Positions 7,940-16,994 of a DNA stretch of 64,000 nucleotides are shown here, piece after piece. The notes below the pieces were generated by a model. It ran no database searches, had not been told where the DNA came from, and saw nothing but the letters and a program-made list of their open reading frames with translations. Made by a program: the position numbers and the translations under genes. The stretch lies in the NCBI GenBank assembly GCA_965222725.1, contig OZ244969.1, positions 1-64,000 of the forward strand, in the 5' to 3' direction. Each line of letters begins with the position of its first letter. Position 1 is the first letter of the stretch. This DNA comes from GCA-2748575 sp965222725. GTDB taxonomy: Bacteria; Pseudomonadota; Gammaproteobacteria; Pseudomonadales; Ketobacteraceae.

Positions 7940-10129
7940 ATGTTATTTGGCCGTAAACACAGAAAGCCGATTGTGATTCCTAACAAAACAGTTAAGGAAT
8001 GGAAGTACACAACCTGCAACTATTGTTCTACCGGTTGCGCCATAGAAATTGGCCTGAATGAGCAGGGCAAAATCGTAACCAGCCGCGGACATGCCGGTGC
8101 CGACGTTAACCGTGGCAAGCTTTGCATTAAAGGTTTGCTGGAAACCGAACTGTTTGAATCCCCCGGGCGGGGCACTGAACCTTTGATCCGTCAGCGTTTT
8201 CACGAGCCCTTTGAAAAAACGGACTGGGATACCGCCTTCGATTACACCGCACAAAAAATCAAGGATATTCAGGCAAAGTACGGTCGGGATTCCTTTGCCA
8301 TTGTGTCTACCGGGCAATTGCTCACGGAAGAATTCTATACACTGGGCAAACTGGTACGCGGGTGCATAGGCACCAACAACTATGACGGCAACACCACTCT
8401 ATGTATGGCTTCTGCCGTTTCCGGCTACAAACGCTCTTTCGGTTCCGATGGCCCGCCGGGATGCTACGGTGATTTTGATCATACCGATTGCCTGATGGCG
8501 TTTGGTTCCAATCTGCCGGAACAACACCCGGTTATTTACTGGCGTTTAAAAGAAGCCCGCGAAAAAAGAAAATTCCCGCTGATCGTGGTGGACCCGCGGG
8601 TCACCATGTTTGCCCAGTTTGCCGATATCCACCTGCCCATCACCCCCGGCACTGACACCGTATTGATCAATGCCATGATGCATGTGATCTTTGATGAAGG
8701 CCTGGAAGACCGCGCCTATATCGAGGCGAATACCCAGGGTATTGAAGAACTGGAAAGAGTGGCCGCGGAATACAACCCGAAAATGGCCCAGAAAATTTGC
8801 GGCATCGACGAAGACCGTATCCGCCAGGTGGCACGGCTGTACGCCAAAGCCGATGCGTCCATGAGTATCTGGACCATGGGTATTAACCAGAGTACCCACG
8901 GTTCTGATGGTGTATGCAATATCAATAACCTGAATCTGGTGACCGGTAATATCGGCAAGCCCGGTGGCACCAGCCTGTCTATTACCGGTCAGTGTAATGC
9001 CATGGGCACCCGGGAATGGTCTTCCTGTTCCGGCCTGCCGGGTTATCGCTACCTGGAAAAAGCAGAAGACCGACAGCAGATTGCCGACTTCTGGGGCATT
9101 GAGCCGGACTTTTTCCCGGAAAAACGCGGCCTGACAGAAACCGATATTTTCCCTGCCATTGAAGCGGGCGAAATCAAAGGCCTGTGGCTGGTAGCCACCA
9201 ACCCCATGACCTCCATGCCCAACCTGCCCAGAATTCGCAAATCCTTCCAGAACCTGGAATTTCTGGTGGTGCAGGATGTGTATGAAGACGTGGAAACAAA
9301 CCAGTATTCCCATGTGTATTTTCCCGCGGCGGTTTGGGCCGAAAAAGAAGGCTGCCACACCAACACCGAACGCCGGGTAAACCTGACCCGCAACGTATTA
9401 AAGCCTTACGCCAATTCCAAACCGGATTTCTGGATCTTCAACCAGATGGCGAAACGCTTTGATAACGGCAACAAAATCACATTCCCCGAATCACCGGAAG
9501 AAGCCTTTGAGGAAATGAAAGTGTTATCCAAAGGCGCTGGCCGTACTCTGGATATTTCCGGCATGTCTTATGAAAAAATCGAAGCCGCCCGCGGTATACA
9601 GTGGCCCTACCGTGACGATGCCGCCGACCTGAAAGGCGACCCCCGTCTCTATACCGACGGCAAATTCCAGACTGCCTCCGGCAAAGCCAACCTGATTCCG
9701 GTGCGCTTTATCAATAACAATGAATGCCCTGACGACGACTACCCGTTCTGGCTTAACAGTGGCCGTGTGGTAGAACACTTCCACACTCGCACCCGTACCG
9801 GAAAAATCGGGAACTGCAATAAATACAGTCCCACCCCCTACATGGAAATGAACCCGGATGCCGCCCGTGAACAGGGCATTGAACACCAGTCCTATGTGCG
9901 ACTGGTATCCCGCCGCGGCGATGCCGTGGTGATGGTGCAACTCACCCACCGGGTACCACGGGACATGGTGTTTATTCCCTTTCACTATCACGACTGTGTC
10001 AACCGTCTCACCCTGGGTTTGCTGGACCCTTACTCGCGACAGCCCGCATTCAAACAATGTGCTGTCAGAGTGGAAGCTGTCGACCAGCAGGAAGCCGCAA
10101 GGCTTAATCTTGAACGTCGGGCGTTTTAA
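7940..10129 (+). CDS. Second Nas/Nap-like molybdopterin oxidoreductase, probable nitrate reductase
   Basis: The 729-residue protein has the [4Fe-4S] motif CNYCSTGC ... LCIKG near the N-terminus and the Mo-pterin domains of the DMSO reductase superfamily. The probable Mo ligand is the cysteine in NTTLCMASAVSGYKRSFG, aligned with the same place in the NasA encoded at 1610. DMSO reductases have serine there and NarG has aspartate, so this belongs with the Nas/Nap/Fdh group. It lacks the C-terminal BFD domain of NasA and has no Tat leader, so it is cytoplasmic. The ferredoxin/DmsC fusion gene starts 12 bp downstream. Position between narK and nirBD and the sigma-54 promoter argue for nitrate as substrate; formate or another oxyanion cannot be excluded from sequence. 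Confidence 0.8.
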   Translation: MLFGRKHRKPIVIPNKTVKEWKYTTCNYCSTGCAIEIGLNEQGKIVTSRGHAGADVNRGKLCIKGLLETELFESPGRGTEPLIRQRFHEPFEKTDWDTAFDYTAQKIKDIQAKYGRDSFAIVSTGQLLTEEFYTLGKLVRGCIGTNNYDGNTTLCMASAVSGYKRSFGSDGPPGCYGDFDHTDCLMAFGSNLPEQHPVIYWRLKEAREKRKFPLIVVDPRVTMFAQFADIHLPITPGTDTVLINAMMHVIFDEGLEDRAYIEANTQGIEELERVAAEYNPKMAQKICGIDEDRIRQVARLYAKADASMSIWTMGINQSTHGSDGVCNINNLNLVTGNIGKPGGTSLSITGQCNAMGTREWSSCSGLPGYRYLEKAEDRQQIADFWGIEPDFFPEKRGLTETDIFPAIEAGEIKGLWLVATNPMTSMPNLPRIRKSFQNLEFLVVQDVYEDVETNQYSHVYFPAAVWAEKEGCHTNTERRVNLTRNVLKPYANSKPDFWIFNQMAKRFDNGNKITFPESPEEAFEEMKVLSKGAGRTLDISGMSYEKIEAARGIQWPYRDDAADLKGDPRLYTDGKFQTASGKANLIPVRFINNNECPDDDYPFWLNSGRVVEHFHTRTRTGKIGNCNKYSPTPYMEMNPDAAREQGIEHQSYVRLVSRRGDAVVMVQLTHRVPRDMVFIPFHYHDCVNRLTLGLLDPYSRQPAFKQCAVRVEAVDQQEAARLNLERRAF

Positions 10130-10141
10130 GGAGAGGAGAAC

Positions 10142-12139
10142 ATGAACCCCCAATTTCCCAAACCGGCCCTGGAAAACCAGGCAGAATCTTTTCCCGGTGA
10201 TGATCTGCCACTGGCAGAAAGCCCCGTCGGAAAAGAAACACGCCAGAAAGACGGCAGCACCCTGTGGGAGATCCGTACTCAGGAACAACCCTATGCCTTC
10301 CTGAACGATAAAGAGATCAAGGAAAGTAACCGTTACGGGCAGAAGATAGATCTGGTGGAATTATCCGGCCTGCCTGCAGGCCGTTCCATGTTTATCAATG
10401 AAAACCCCGAGGTGGGCACCAACCCCAACCGTAACAAGCAGCACGGTTTTTTCTTTACCGCCGACAACTGCATTGGTTGCCACGCCTGCGAAGCGGCCTG
10501 TAGCGAAAAGAACGAAAACCCCGCCCACATCGCCTTCCGTTCGGTGGGCTATGTGGAAGGTGGCACCTATCCGGATTACAAGCGCATGAATATTTCCATG
10601 GCCTGTAATCACTGCGACAACCCTGTGTGCCTGAAAGGCTGCCCCACCAAGGCCTACACCAAACACGCCGAATACGGCGCCGTGCTGCAAGACCCGGAAA
10701 CCTGCTTTGGCTGCGGCTACTGCACCTGGGTATGCCCCTACAACGCGCCCCAGCTGGATCCCATTCAGGGCCAGGTATCCAAATGCAACATGTGTGTTGA
10801 TCGCCTGGAAGTGGGCCTGAAGCCCGCCTGTGTATCTGCCTGCCTGGGTAACGCCCTGGACTTTGGCGTGATCGAAAATGTTCCGGAAAACCGCGAACAG
10901 GCCAAAACCAGTATCCCCGGTTTTCCTGATCCCAACATTACGCACCCCAACATCCGCTTTCAGCAAACCCGCACCCTGCCGGATGAAATGACCCGTACCG
11001 ATTCCATGCCGGTGAAGTATCACAAGAATGAAAAAGGTGAATACTCCCCGGTGATTGATCAGAAACAGGGAAAAGCCAGTTTCTGGAACCTGCAGCGTTT
11101 AAGCTCGCGGGAAAACCCGCTGGTAATGTTTACCCTGTCGGCCCAGGCCGCCATTGGCGCCTTTATTGTGAGTTTTCTGGGCTCACAACTGGGCATTGAA
11201 TCCCTGGCAGTTTTCCAGAGTTCCGTAGTGTATGCGCCTTTGGCAATTGTCAGCTTTTTAATGATTGGCTTTGCGCTCTTTATGTCCACCATGCACCTGG
11301 GCAAACCCTTACGCTTTTACCGCGGCTTTAACAACTGGCGCTATTCACCGGTCAGCCGGGAAGGCCTGGGTATTGCGGCCTTTATGGGCACCCTGGGCGG
11401 ACACATTGGTTTCAGCCTGCCCGCCAACAGCCTGGTGCAGTCAGCGTTTCTGGCGGTTACCGGTACCAGCATCAGTCACTGGGTTGCTCTGGATGCACTG
11501 GCTTCCATCGCGACCGTATTCGGTTACCTGGCCATTCCCGCAGGTTTGACCGGCCTGTACTACATGAACCGCTGCTACCGCATTACCGCCCGCCCTTTCT
11601 GGAATCACTGGCAGGTGGCCACCTCTTTCTACGGCAATATGCTGTCGCTGGGTTCTTTCGTGGCAGGGCTCTTTATTGTGCCCACCCTGATGCTGCTGGG
11701 CAGCAACCCGGCCACTGCGCTAATGACGCTGGGTTGCACCCTGCTGGCTGGCCTGGTGCTGGAATCCACCGGTTTGTATTTTCATAACAAGGCCATGCTC
11801 ACTGCCGAGCACGAAGGTGCGGCATCACACTACATTCAGTTAACCACTTTCGGTAAAACCTATCGCGCCCGCAACCTGGGCCTGATGCTGAATATGGCGA
11901 TAGTAACCGGCCTGCTGTTTGCCAACCTGCCCCTGGCAGCAGAACTGGCGGGCTGGTTAGTGGCCGGCACCCTGTTAATTGCCACCGCAACCGTGGGCCG
12001 CGCCCTGTTTTATGTACTGGTGATTCCCACCACCATGCCCGGCGCCTTTTTCTGGAAGAACAAAGGCTTTGAAGAACACGCCAAAGATATTGGCCTGGCT
12101 AACCTGCCCCAGGTGGGCGTGGTAGCAGACGCGCATTAA
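10142..12139 (+). CDS. Fused DmsB-like ferredoxin and DmsC-like membrane anchor
   Basis: Residues about 105-260 carry 16 cysteines in four clusters, starting at Cys110: CIGCHACEAAC, CNHCDNPVCLKGC, CFGCGYCTWVC and CNMC-x11-CVSAC. That predicts four [4Fe-4S] centres as in DmsB. Residues about 325-655 are hydrophobic with roughly eight membrane segments and DmsC-like traits (MHLGKPLRFYRGFNNWRYSP). In DmsABC these are two separate proteins. Here one polypeptide would take electrons from membrane quinol and pass them to the molybdoenzyme encoded just upstream. An N-terminal extension of about 100 residues precedes the first cluster. It is co-transcribed with its neighbours (12 and 17 bp gaps). Confidence 0.85.
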   Translation: MNPQFPKPALENQAESFPGDDLPLAESPVGKETRQKDGSTLWEIRTQEQPYAFLNDKEIKESNRYGQKIDLVELSGLPAGRSMFINENPEVGTNPNRNKQHGFFFTADNCIGCHACEAACSEKNENPAHIAFRSVGYVEGGTYPDYKRMNISMACNHCDNPVCLKGCPTKAYTKHAEYGAVLQDPETCFGCGYCTWVCPYNAPQLDPIQGQVSKCNMCVDRLEVGLKPACVSACLGNALDFGVIENVPENREQAKTSIPGFPDPNITHPNIRFQQTRTLPDEMTRTDSMPVKYHKNEKGEYSPVIDQKQGKASFWNLQRLSSRENPLVMFTLSAQAAIGAFIVSFLGSQLGIESLAVFQSSVVYAPLAIVSFLMIGFALFMSTMHLGKPLRFYRGFNNWRYSPVSREGLGIAAFMGTLGGHIGFSLPANSLVQSAFLAVTGTSISHWVALDALASIATVFGYLAIPAGLTGLYYMNRCYRITARPFWNHWQVATSFYGNMLSLGSFVAGLFIVPTLMLLGSNPATALMTLGCTLLAGLVLESTGLYFHNKAMLTAEHEGAASHYIQLTTFGKTYRARNLGLMLNMAIVTGLLFANLPLAAELAGWLVAGTLLIATATVGRALFYVLVIPTTMPGAFFWKNKGFEEHAKDIGLANLPQVGVVADAH

Positions 12140-12156
12140 CAAGAGGCTGACGAACG

Positions 12157-12525
12157 ATGAGCATTTCCCTGCATAACATTCTGCATAAAACCGTGCTGGT
12201 GGGTTTGAGTTACTTCAACCGGCAGGGAGATCTCATCCAGCAGCGCCAGTTATGTGGCAAAGTGATTGAAACGGATGGGCAAAAAGGTATTGCCATTCAG
12301 CGCACCGATGAGGACGGCTACTTTGTCCTGCCCGCCTCACTGGATTGCTGGTTTTACGCCCCCAACGGGGATTTTCACGATTCCGAATCCGGCGTGAAAA
12401 TTTCCAACCCTGACTTTCTGGTGACCTGGGATGTATTTCAGAAGCAGGAAGCGGTAGAAGAAGGTAGCCATCAATGGTGGGAATGGCACCCCCGAACAGT
12501 GCCGCCGCAGGTGAGCAATCAGTAG
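12157..12525 (+). CDS. Small conserved-looking unknown protein of the molybdoenzyme operon
   Basis: The 122-residue soluble protein has no signal peptide. It looks mostly beta-stranded and Trp-rich at its end (HQWWEWHP). I do not recognise a family. It starts 17 bp after the ferredoxin/DmsC fusion gene, so it is very probably co-transcribed. It could be a dedicated assembly or accessory protein in the position occupied by chaperones such as DmsD or NarJ in related operons, but it does not resemble those helical proteins. Confidence 0.7.
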   Translation: MSISLHNILHKTVLVGLSYFNRQGDLIQQRQLCGKVIETDGQKGIAIQRTDEDGYFVLPASLDCWFYAPNGDFHDSESGVKISNPDFLVTWDVFQKQEAVEEGSHQWWEWHPRTVPPQVSNQ

Positions 12526-12902
12526 CTGCGGGCCGGCCCCTTTATCTGGCCCTCTTTATCAGTCCCCCATTTATCCCCCCCCTTTGTCTGTCCCCTTTTA
12601 TTAAGCACCTTTGTAACTGCACTGCCGTCATCTGTTTCAGTTTGTTATCAACCCGCACTCCATAAAAGTGACTCACACTCACAAAGCAGATGACAAAACA
12701 CATTTACCCCATGAACGTTTACCCAAATCTGATCAGGCAGCACAGCCACGAAGCACAATGTTCTCTGTTGATTTTTCTGCCAAATTCAGGGCCCGAAAAT
12801 AAATGCACCAAATCGCACCACATTGGAACCACCACTCCGGAATATCGCACAATCCCATCGCATTTTTTAATGACATATTCTGCGCCACTTTCACCATTAA
12901 AG

Positions 12903-12919
12903 GGCATCAAGGCAGTGCA
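12903..12919. promoter_or_regulatory. Weak candidate NtrC site upstream of nirB
   Basis: GGCATCAAGGCAGTGCA matches the NtrC dyad at 9 of 12 half-site positions and lies about 115-130 bp upstream of the nirB -24/-12 promoter. The rest of the 611-bp space between 12525 and 13137 shows only weak open frames and C/T-rich sequence. Confidence 0.35.
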
Positions 12920-13031
12920 ACAGGTTCAGGCTGGTGCATTTTCGCTTTCAGCGGCGAAATAAGCGTTGTTTTTGCCCGGTTTATCAACAAAAACACCGCA
13001 CCAAAAAAACTCTGGGAATACCGCTCAAGTC

Positions 13032-13046
13032 GGGCACGCTTATTGC
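13032..13046 (+). promoter_or_regulatory. Sigma-54 promoter of nirBD
   Basis: GGGCACGCTTATTGC matches TGGCAC-N5-TTGC except at the first base. The predicted start near 13058 lies just before the leader hairpin at 13062. Confidence 0.75.
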
Positions 13047-13061
13047 TAACTCTTAATAAAC

Positions 13062-13100
13062 GCCTGAAGTTCTTTTATTGAAAGGCTCCTGACTTCAGGC
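13062..13100 (+). promoter_or_regulatory. Leader hairpin upstream of nirB
   Basis: GCCTGAAGT (13062-13070) and ACTTCAGGC (13092-13100) form a perfect 9-bp stem around a 21-nt loop, right at the start of the predicted nirB transcript. No T-tract follows, so it is not a simple terminator. Nitrate-responsive leader RNAs (NasR or NasT targets) occur in this position in other bacteria; a link here is only suggested. Confidence 0.5.
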
Positions 13101-13136
13101 CAACAGTAGCAACAGGCAAAGTACGCGGAGATCGTT

Positions 13137-15674
13137 GTGAGTAAAGAAAATATCGTCGTCGTAGGCAATGGCATGGTCGGACACAAGTTCCTTGAACTGT
13201 TCAGCCAGCAAACCTCCCGGGATCAGTTTGAACTGACAACTTTCTGTGAAGAACCTCGTGTTGCGTATGACCGGGTACAGCTTTCAGCTTATTTCTCGGG
13301 TAAAACTGCCGAAGACCTTTGTCTGGTGGAAGACGGTTTCTACGAAGCCAATAACCTTAAAGTTCTGTTGAACAGCAAGGTGGATTCCATCGACCGGCAG
13401 AACAAAAAGGTTATTGCCAGTGACGGCAGTGAGATTTCCTATAGCAAGCTGGTGCTGGCCACCGGCTCCTATCCTTTTGTTCCACCTATTCCAGGCAAGG
13501 ACCGCCCCCAGTGTTTGGTTTACAGAACCATCGAAGACCTGGAAGCCATTAAATCCACGGCAGCCAAAAGCAAAGTGGGTGTGGTAGTCGGGGGCGGCCT
13601 CTTGGGACTTGAAGCCGCAAAAGCCTTAAAGGATCTTGGCCTGGAAACTCACGTAGTGGAATTTGCCCCACGCCTGATGGCCGTACAGGTAGACGAAGGC
13701 GGTGGCAAACTGCTGCGTTCAATGATTGAAGAAATGGGTGTAAAAGTTCACACCCAGAAAAATACCCAGAATATTGTTGATGGCGACGACCACACCTTAA
13801 AAATGGAATTCGCCGACGGCAGTTCACTGGAAACCGACATGATCGTGTTCTCTGCCGGTATCCGCCCCCGTGATGAACTGGCCAAAGCCAGCGAACTGGA
13901 CATGGGCGAGCGCGGCGGCATTGTCGTGAACAACTTCTGTCAGACATCGGACCCCGATATATATGCCATTGGCGAATGTGCCCTGTGGAATGGCCGCATC
14001 TTCGGCCTGGTAGCCCCCGGTTATCAAATGGCAGAAGTAGCGGTAGACACCATTGCCGGTAACCTGGAAAAAGAATTTATCGGCGCCGACATGAGCACCA
14101 AGCTCAAACTGATGGGCGTGGACGTGGCCAGTATCGGCGATGCCCACGGCAACACCCCCGGTGCCCAGAGCTATTACTACATTGATGAACGCAGTCAGGT
14201 GTATAAAAAGATTGTGGTCAGCGAAGACGGCAAATACCTGCTGGGCGCGGTGCTGGTGGGCGATGCTGCCGAATACGGCACCCTGCTGCAAATGATGCTG
14301 AACCAGATCGAGTGCCCCGAATACCCGGACAGCCTGATCCTGCCCCAACGGGACGGCAGCGCACCGGTGGGCATGGGTGTGGATGCCCTGCCCGACAGCG
14401 CACAGATCTGCTCCTGCAACAACGTATCCAAAGGTCAGCTGTGCGAATCCATTGCCGGCGGCATTACGGATCTGGGTGATCTGAAAAGCTGCACCAAAGC
14501 CGCCACCAGCTGCGGTGGTTGTGCTGCCCTGGTGGGCCAGGTACTGAATGCGGAACTGGAAAAACAGGGTATCGAAGTTAAAAAAGATATCTGCGAACAT
14601 TTTCCCTACAGCCGCCAGGAAATATTCCACCTGGTAAAAACCGAAGAGATCAAAAGCTTCGACGAATTGATCAGCAAACACGGTACCGGCCTGGGTTGCG
14701 ATATCTGTAAGCCGGCAGCGGCCTCCATCTTTGCCAGCGTGTGGAACGAACACATTATCGAAAAGCCTCTGGCCGGCCTGCAGGACACCAACGACTACTA
14801 CATGGCCAACATGCAGAAAGACGGCACCTACTCCATCGTTCCCCGGGTACCGGGCGGTGAAATCACACCTCAGGGTCTGATCACCATCGGTGAAGTGGCC
14901 AAGAAATATAACCTCTACACCAAAATTACCGGCGGCCAGCGTATTGATTTGTTCGGCGCCAAGGTTCACGAACTGCCGCTGATCTGGAAAGAACTGATCG
15001 ACGCCGGTTTTGAAAGCGGACACGCCTACGGCAAAGCCCTGCGTACCGTTAAAAGCTGTGTGGGCAGCACCTGGTGCCGTTACGGTGTGCAGGACAGTGT
15101 CGGCATGGCCATTGATGTGGAAAAACGCTACCGCGGCATCCGCTCACCCCACAAACTGAAAATGGCCGTGTCCGGTTGTACCCGTGAATGTGCCGAAGCC
15201 CAGTCCAAAGATGTGGGCGTGATCGCCACCGAAAAAGGCTGGAACCTGTACGTGTGCGGTAACGGTGGCATGAAACCCCGCCACGCGGACCTGTTTGCCT
15301 CGGATCTGGACGACGAAACCCTGATCAAATACATCGACCGTTTCCTGATGTTCTACATCAAAACCGCCGACCGCCTGCAGCGCACCTCGGTGTGGATGGA
15401 CAACATGGAAGGCGGCCTGGATTACCTGAAGGATGTCATCATCAACGATTCCCTGGGGCTCTGCGATGAACTGGAAAAACAGATGGCGTATCTGGTGGGC
15501 ACCTACCAGTGCGAGTGGAAAACCACCGTGGAAGACCCGGAAAAACTCAAGCGCTTCCGCCACTTTGTGAACTCCGACGAAACCGATTCCAACGTGGTGT
15601 TTGTTAACGAGCGCGAGCAGATCCGCCCGGCCACCACCGACGAAAAACGCCGCCTGAATGTAGTAGCTGTTTAG
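13137..15674 (+). CDS. nirB: Nitrite reductase [NAD(P)H], large subunit
   Basis: The 845-residue enzyme reduces nitrite to ammonium in the cytoplasm. The order is FAD and NAD(P)H domains (VVVGNGMVGHKF; GVVVGGGLLGLEAA), two BFD-type Cys regions (ICSCNNVSKGQLC ... CGGC; GLGCDICKP), then the sulfite/nitrite reductase domain with the siroheme-[4Fe-4S] ligands SCVGSTWC and SGCTRECAEAQ. The start is GTG at 13137, with GCGGAG 6 nt upstream. Length is normal for NirB. nirD follows after 26 bp. The N-terminal half is a paralogue of the flavoprotein encoded at 307-1590. Confidence 0.97.
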   Translation: MSKENIVVVGNGMVGHKFLELFSQQTSRDQFELTTFCEEPRVAYDRVQLSAYFSGKTAEDLCLVEDGFYEANNLKVLLNSKVDSIDRQNKKVIASDGSEISYSKLVLATGSYPFVPPIPGKDRPQCLVYRTIEDLEAIKSTAAKSKVGVVVGGGLLGLEAAKALKDLGLETHVVEFAPRLMAVQVDEGGGKLLRSMIEEMGVKVHTQKNTQNIVDGDDHTLKMEFADGSSLETDMIVFSAGIRPRDELAKASELDMGERGGIVVNNFCQTSDPDIYAIGECALWNGRIFGLVAPGYQMAEVAVDTIAGNLEKEFIGADMSTKLKLMGVDVASIGDAHGNTPGAQSYYYIDERSQVYKKIVVSEDGKYLLGAVLVGDAAEYGTLLQMMLNQIECPEYPDSLILPQRDGSAPVGMGVDALPDSAQICSCNNVSKGQLCESIAGGITDLGDLKSCTKAATSCGGCAALVGQVLNAELEKQGIEVKKDICEHFPYSRQEIFHLVKTEEIKSFDELISKHGTGLGCDICKPAAASIFASVWNEHIIEKPLAGLQDTNDYYMANMQKDGTYSIVPRVPGGEITPQGLITIGEVAKKYNLYTKITGGQRIDLFGAKVHELPLIWKELIDAGFESGHAYGKALRTVKSCVGSTWCRYGVQDSVGMAIDVEKRYRGIRSPHKLKMAVSGCTRECAEAQSKDVGVIATEKGWNLYVCGNGGMKPRHADLFASDLDDETLIKYIDRFLMFYIKTADRLQRTSVWMDNMEGGLDYLKDVIINDSLGLCDELEKQMAYLVGTYQCEWKTTVEDPEKLKRFRHFVNSDETDSNVVFVNEREQIRPATTDEKRRLNVVAV

Positions 15675-15700
15675 CCATACCCTGAATTAGAGGACATATC

Positions 15701-16045
15701 ATGAACGCAAAAGTTGAACCTCAGTTAGAAGCCGGTTGGATCACTGTATGCGATCAGCAGGATCTGATTCCCAACGTAGGCGTATGCGCCAAAGTGAACA
15801 ACCGCCAGGTGGCTATTTTCCTGGTGAAAGACGAGCTGTTTGCCATCGACAACTACGATCCCAAAAGCAGTGCCAATGTCATCTCCCGCGGCATTGTGGG
15901 CGATCTGAAGGGTCACACGGTGGTGGCCTCACCCATCTACAAGAATCACTACGATCTTCAAACCGGAGAATGCCTGGAGGAAGACTACAGCATCCCGGTT
16001 TACACGGTACGCAACACCAATGGAAAAATAGAAGTTGCGGTTTAA
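15701..16045 (+). CDS. nirD: Nitrite reductase [NAD(P)H], small subunit
   Basis: A 114-residue Rieske-fold protein (AIDNYDPKSSANVISRGIVGD) that lacks the Cys/His cluster ligands, as NirD usually does. It is needed with NirB for nitrite reduction. It shares the sigma-54 promoter upstream of nirB and ends at the hairpin terminator at 16060-16116. Confidence 0.95.
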   Translation: MNAKVEPQLEAGWITVCDQQDLIPNVGVCAKVNNRQVAIFLVKDELFAIDNYDPKSSANVISRGIVGDLKGHTVVASPIYKNHYDLQTGECLEEDYSIPVYTVRNTNGKIEVAV

Positions 16046-16059
16046 GCGCCTCCCCCAAT

Positions 16060-16116
16060 TGGGCTCATCCTGCTGAACCGGTTTACCGGTAAGGCAGTTT
16101 GGGCCCAGCCTTTTTT
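16060..16116 (+). terminator. Terminator after nirD
   Basis: A long interrupted hairpin: TGGGC (16060) pairs with GCCCA (16103), CTGC with GCAG, and ACCGG with CCGGT around a TTTA loop. A run of six T follows at 16111-16116. It stops the nirBD transcript just before the convergent gene. Confidence 0.75.
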
Positions 16117-16117
16117 G

Positions 16118-16498
16118 TCAGCGGCGCTGACTTTCTTTCTGAAGCAAATTTTCCAGCAGAGATTTCCGGGTCGCTATCAGGCTGCGTATGGTATTGGCGA
16201 TGGACAGGGATCTGGAGCGTGAATGCTTTTGATGAGCCAGCCAGTTTTCCAGGTGGGCTATTTCGGATTTGAGTTTATCGATCATGGCGCGGGGATCAGT
16301 CAGGGAATAACCGCCTGAATTGGCTGACCAGCCGGCACTGTTAACGGATGCCCCGGGGGCCGGTTCAGATACAGAGTAGAGTGAGGGGCGATCATCAATC
16401 ACCAGGTCATCGTAAAGACTGCCAGGATCCGGTGAGTCGTGGCCAGAGGCCAGTGGCTGGGAAAAAGAATGTGCAATCTGATCTGTGTCGTGAGACAT
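16118..16498 (-). CDS. Hypothetical protein with C-terminal coiled coil
   Basis: A 126-residue protein with no signal peptide. The N-terminal 80 residues are polar and low in structure; residues about 84-126 look helical and coiled-coil-like, rich in Leu, Lys and Arg (DKLKSEIAHLENWL). I do not recognise a family. ATG at 16498 is plausible and codon use looks coding. It stands alone, convergent to nirBD. Confidence 0.6.
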   Translation of the reverse strand: MSHDTDQIAHSFSQPLASGHDSPDPGSLYDDLVIDDRPSLYSVSEPAPGASVNSAGWSANSGGYSLTDPRAMIDKLKSEIAHLENWLAHQKHSRSRSLSIANTIRSLIATRKSLLENLLQKESQRR

Positions 16499-16994
16499 GC
16501 TTAGCTATCCTTTGCTTACTGGGAGCCCGGGCATTCATTCCGGGGCAGACTATTCCGTCAATCTTGTTGAGTAAAAGAAACAACAACGGTTACCTGGGGT
16601 AGGACCCTTATCCCGCAGGATAAGTTCCCTGGCTGCTCCGCAGCGGCGCTGATTTCTTTCACTCGTAATTTGTTAACGTGGTTTTTAGTTTGTATTACGG
16701 ATACTTGCAAGTATTACATTGTGATGTTTCGTATCGTCTTTCATATCATCCAGGGACAATATGGACAGATGATGGCCAAATGCGCAGCCCCCGACACCGA
16801 AACAACTCAAACTTGCTCAAAAACTGCTCAAAAAACACTAATAAAACAATAACTTAGTTACCTGCAATCATACCTACAGACCACATGGACGCTAAAGAAT
16901 ACCAAAAAACCACGCTCTATGAGAAAACTTCGCGTTCAGGTATAATCCGCGCGAATTTTTTACCCAACGAAATAAACTAAAGGTTAGGTACGCC
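16499..16994. other. Intergenic region with palindromes, no clear gene
   Basis: About 500 bp without a convincing gene. It holds a 14-bp perfect palindrome, ATACTTGCAAGTAT (16701-16714), and hairpins CTTATCC/GGATAAG (16607-16624) and GCTGC/GCAGC near 16632. An ORF of 60 codons at 16670 is probably chance. Confidence 0.5.
16941..16946 (+). promoter_or_regulatory. -10 element of ppa
   Basis: A perfect TATAAT about 50 bp upstream of the ppa ATG suggests a sigma-70 promoter. The -35 region is poor. It fits a housekeeping gene. Confidence 0.55.

Noticed and set aside
12690..13081. Two overlapping plus-strand open frames of about 90 codons before nirB
   Set aside because: They run across the sigma-54 promoter and leader hairpin, lack good RBS and show no protein-like pattern.
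13824..15023. 399-codon minus-strand open frame
   Set aside because: It lies wholly within nirB, which has all its expected motifs, and its translation looks like low-complexity shadow.
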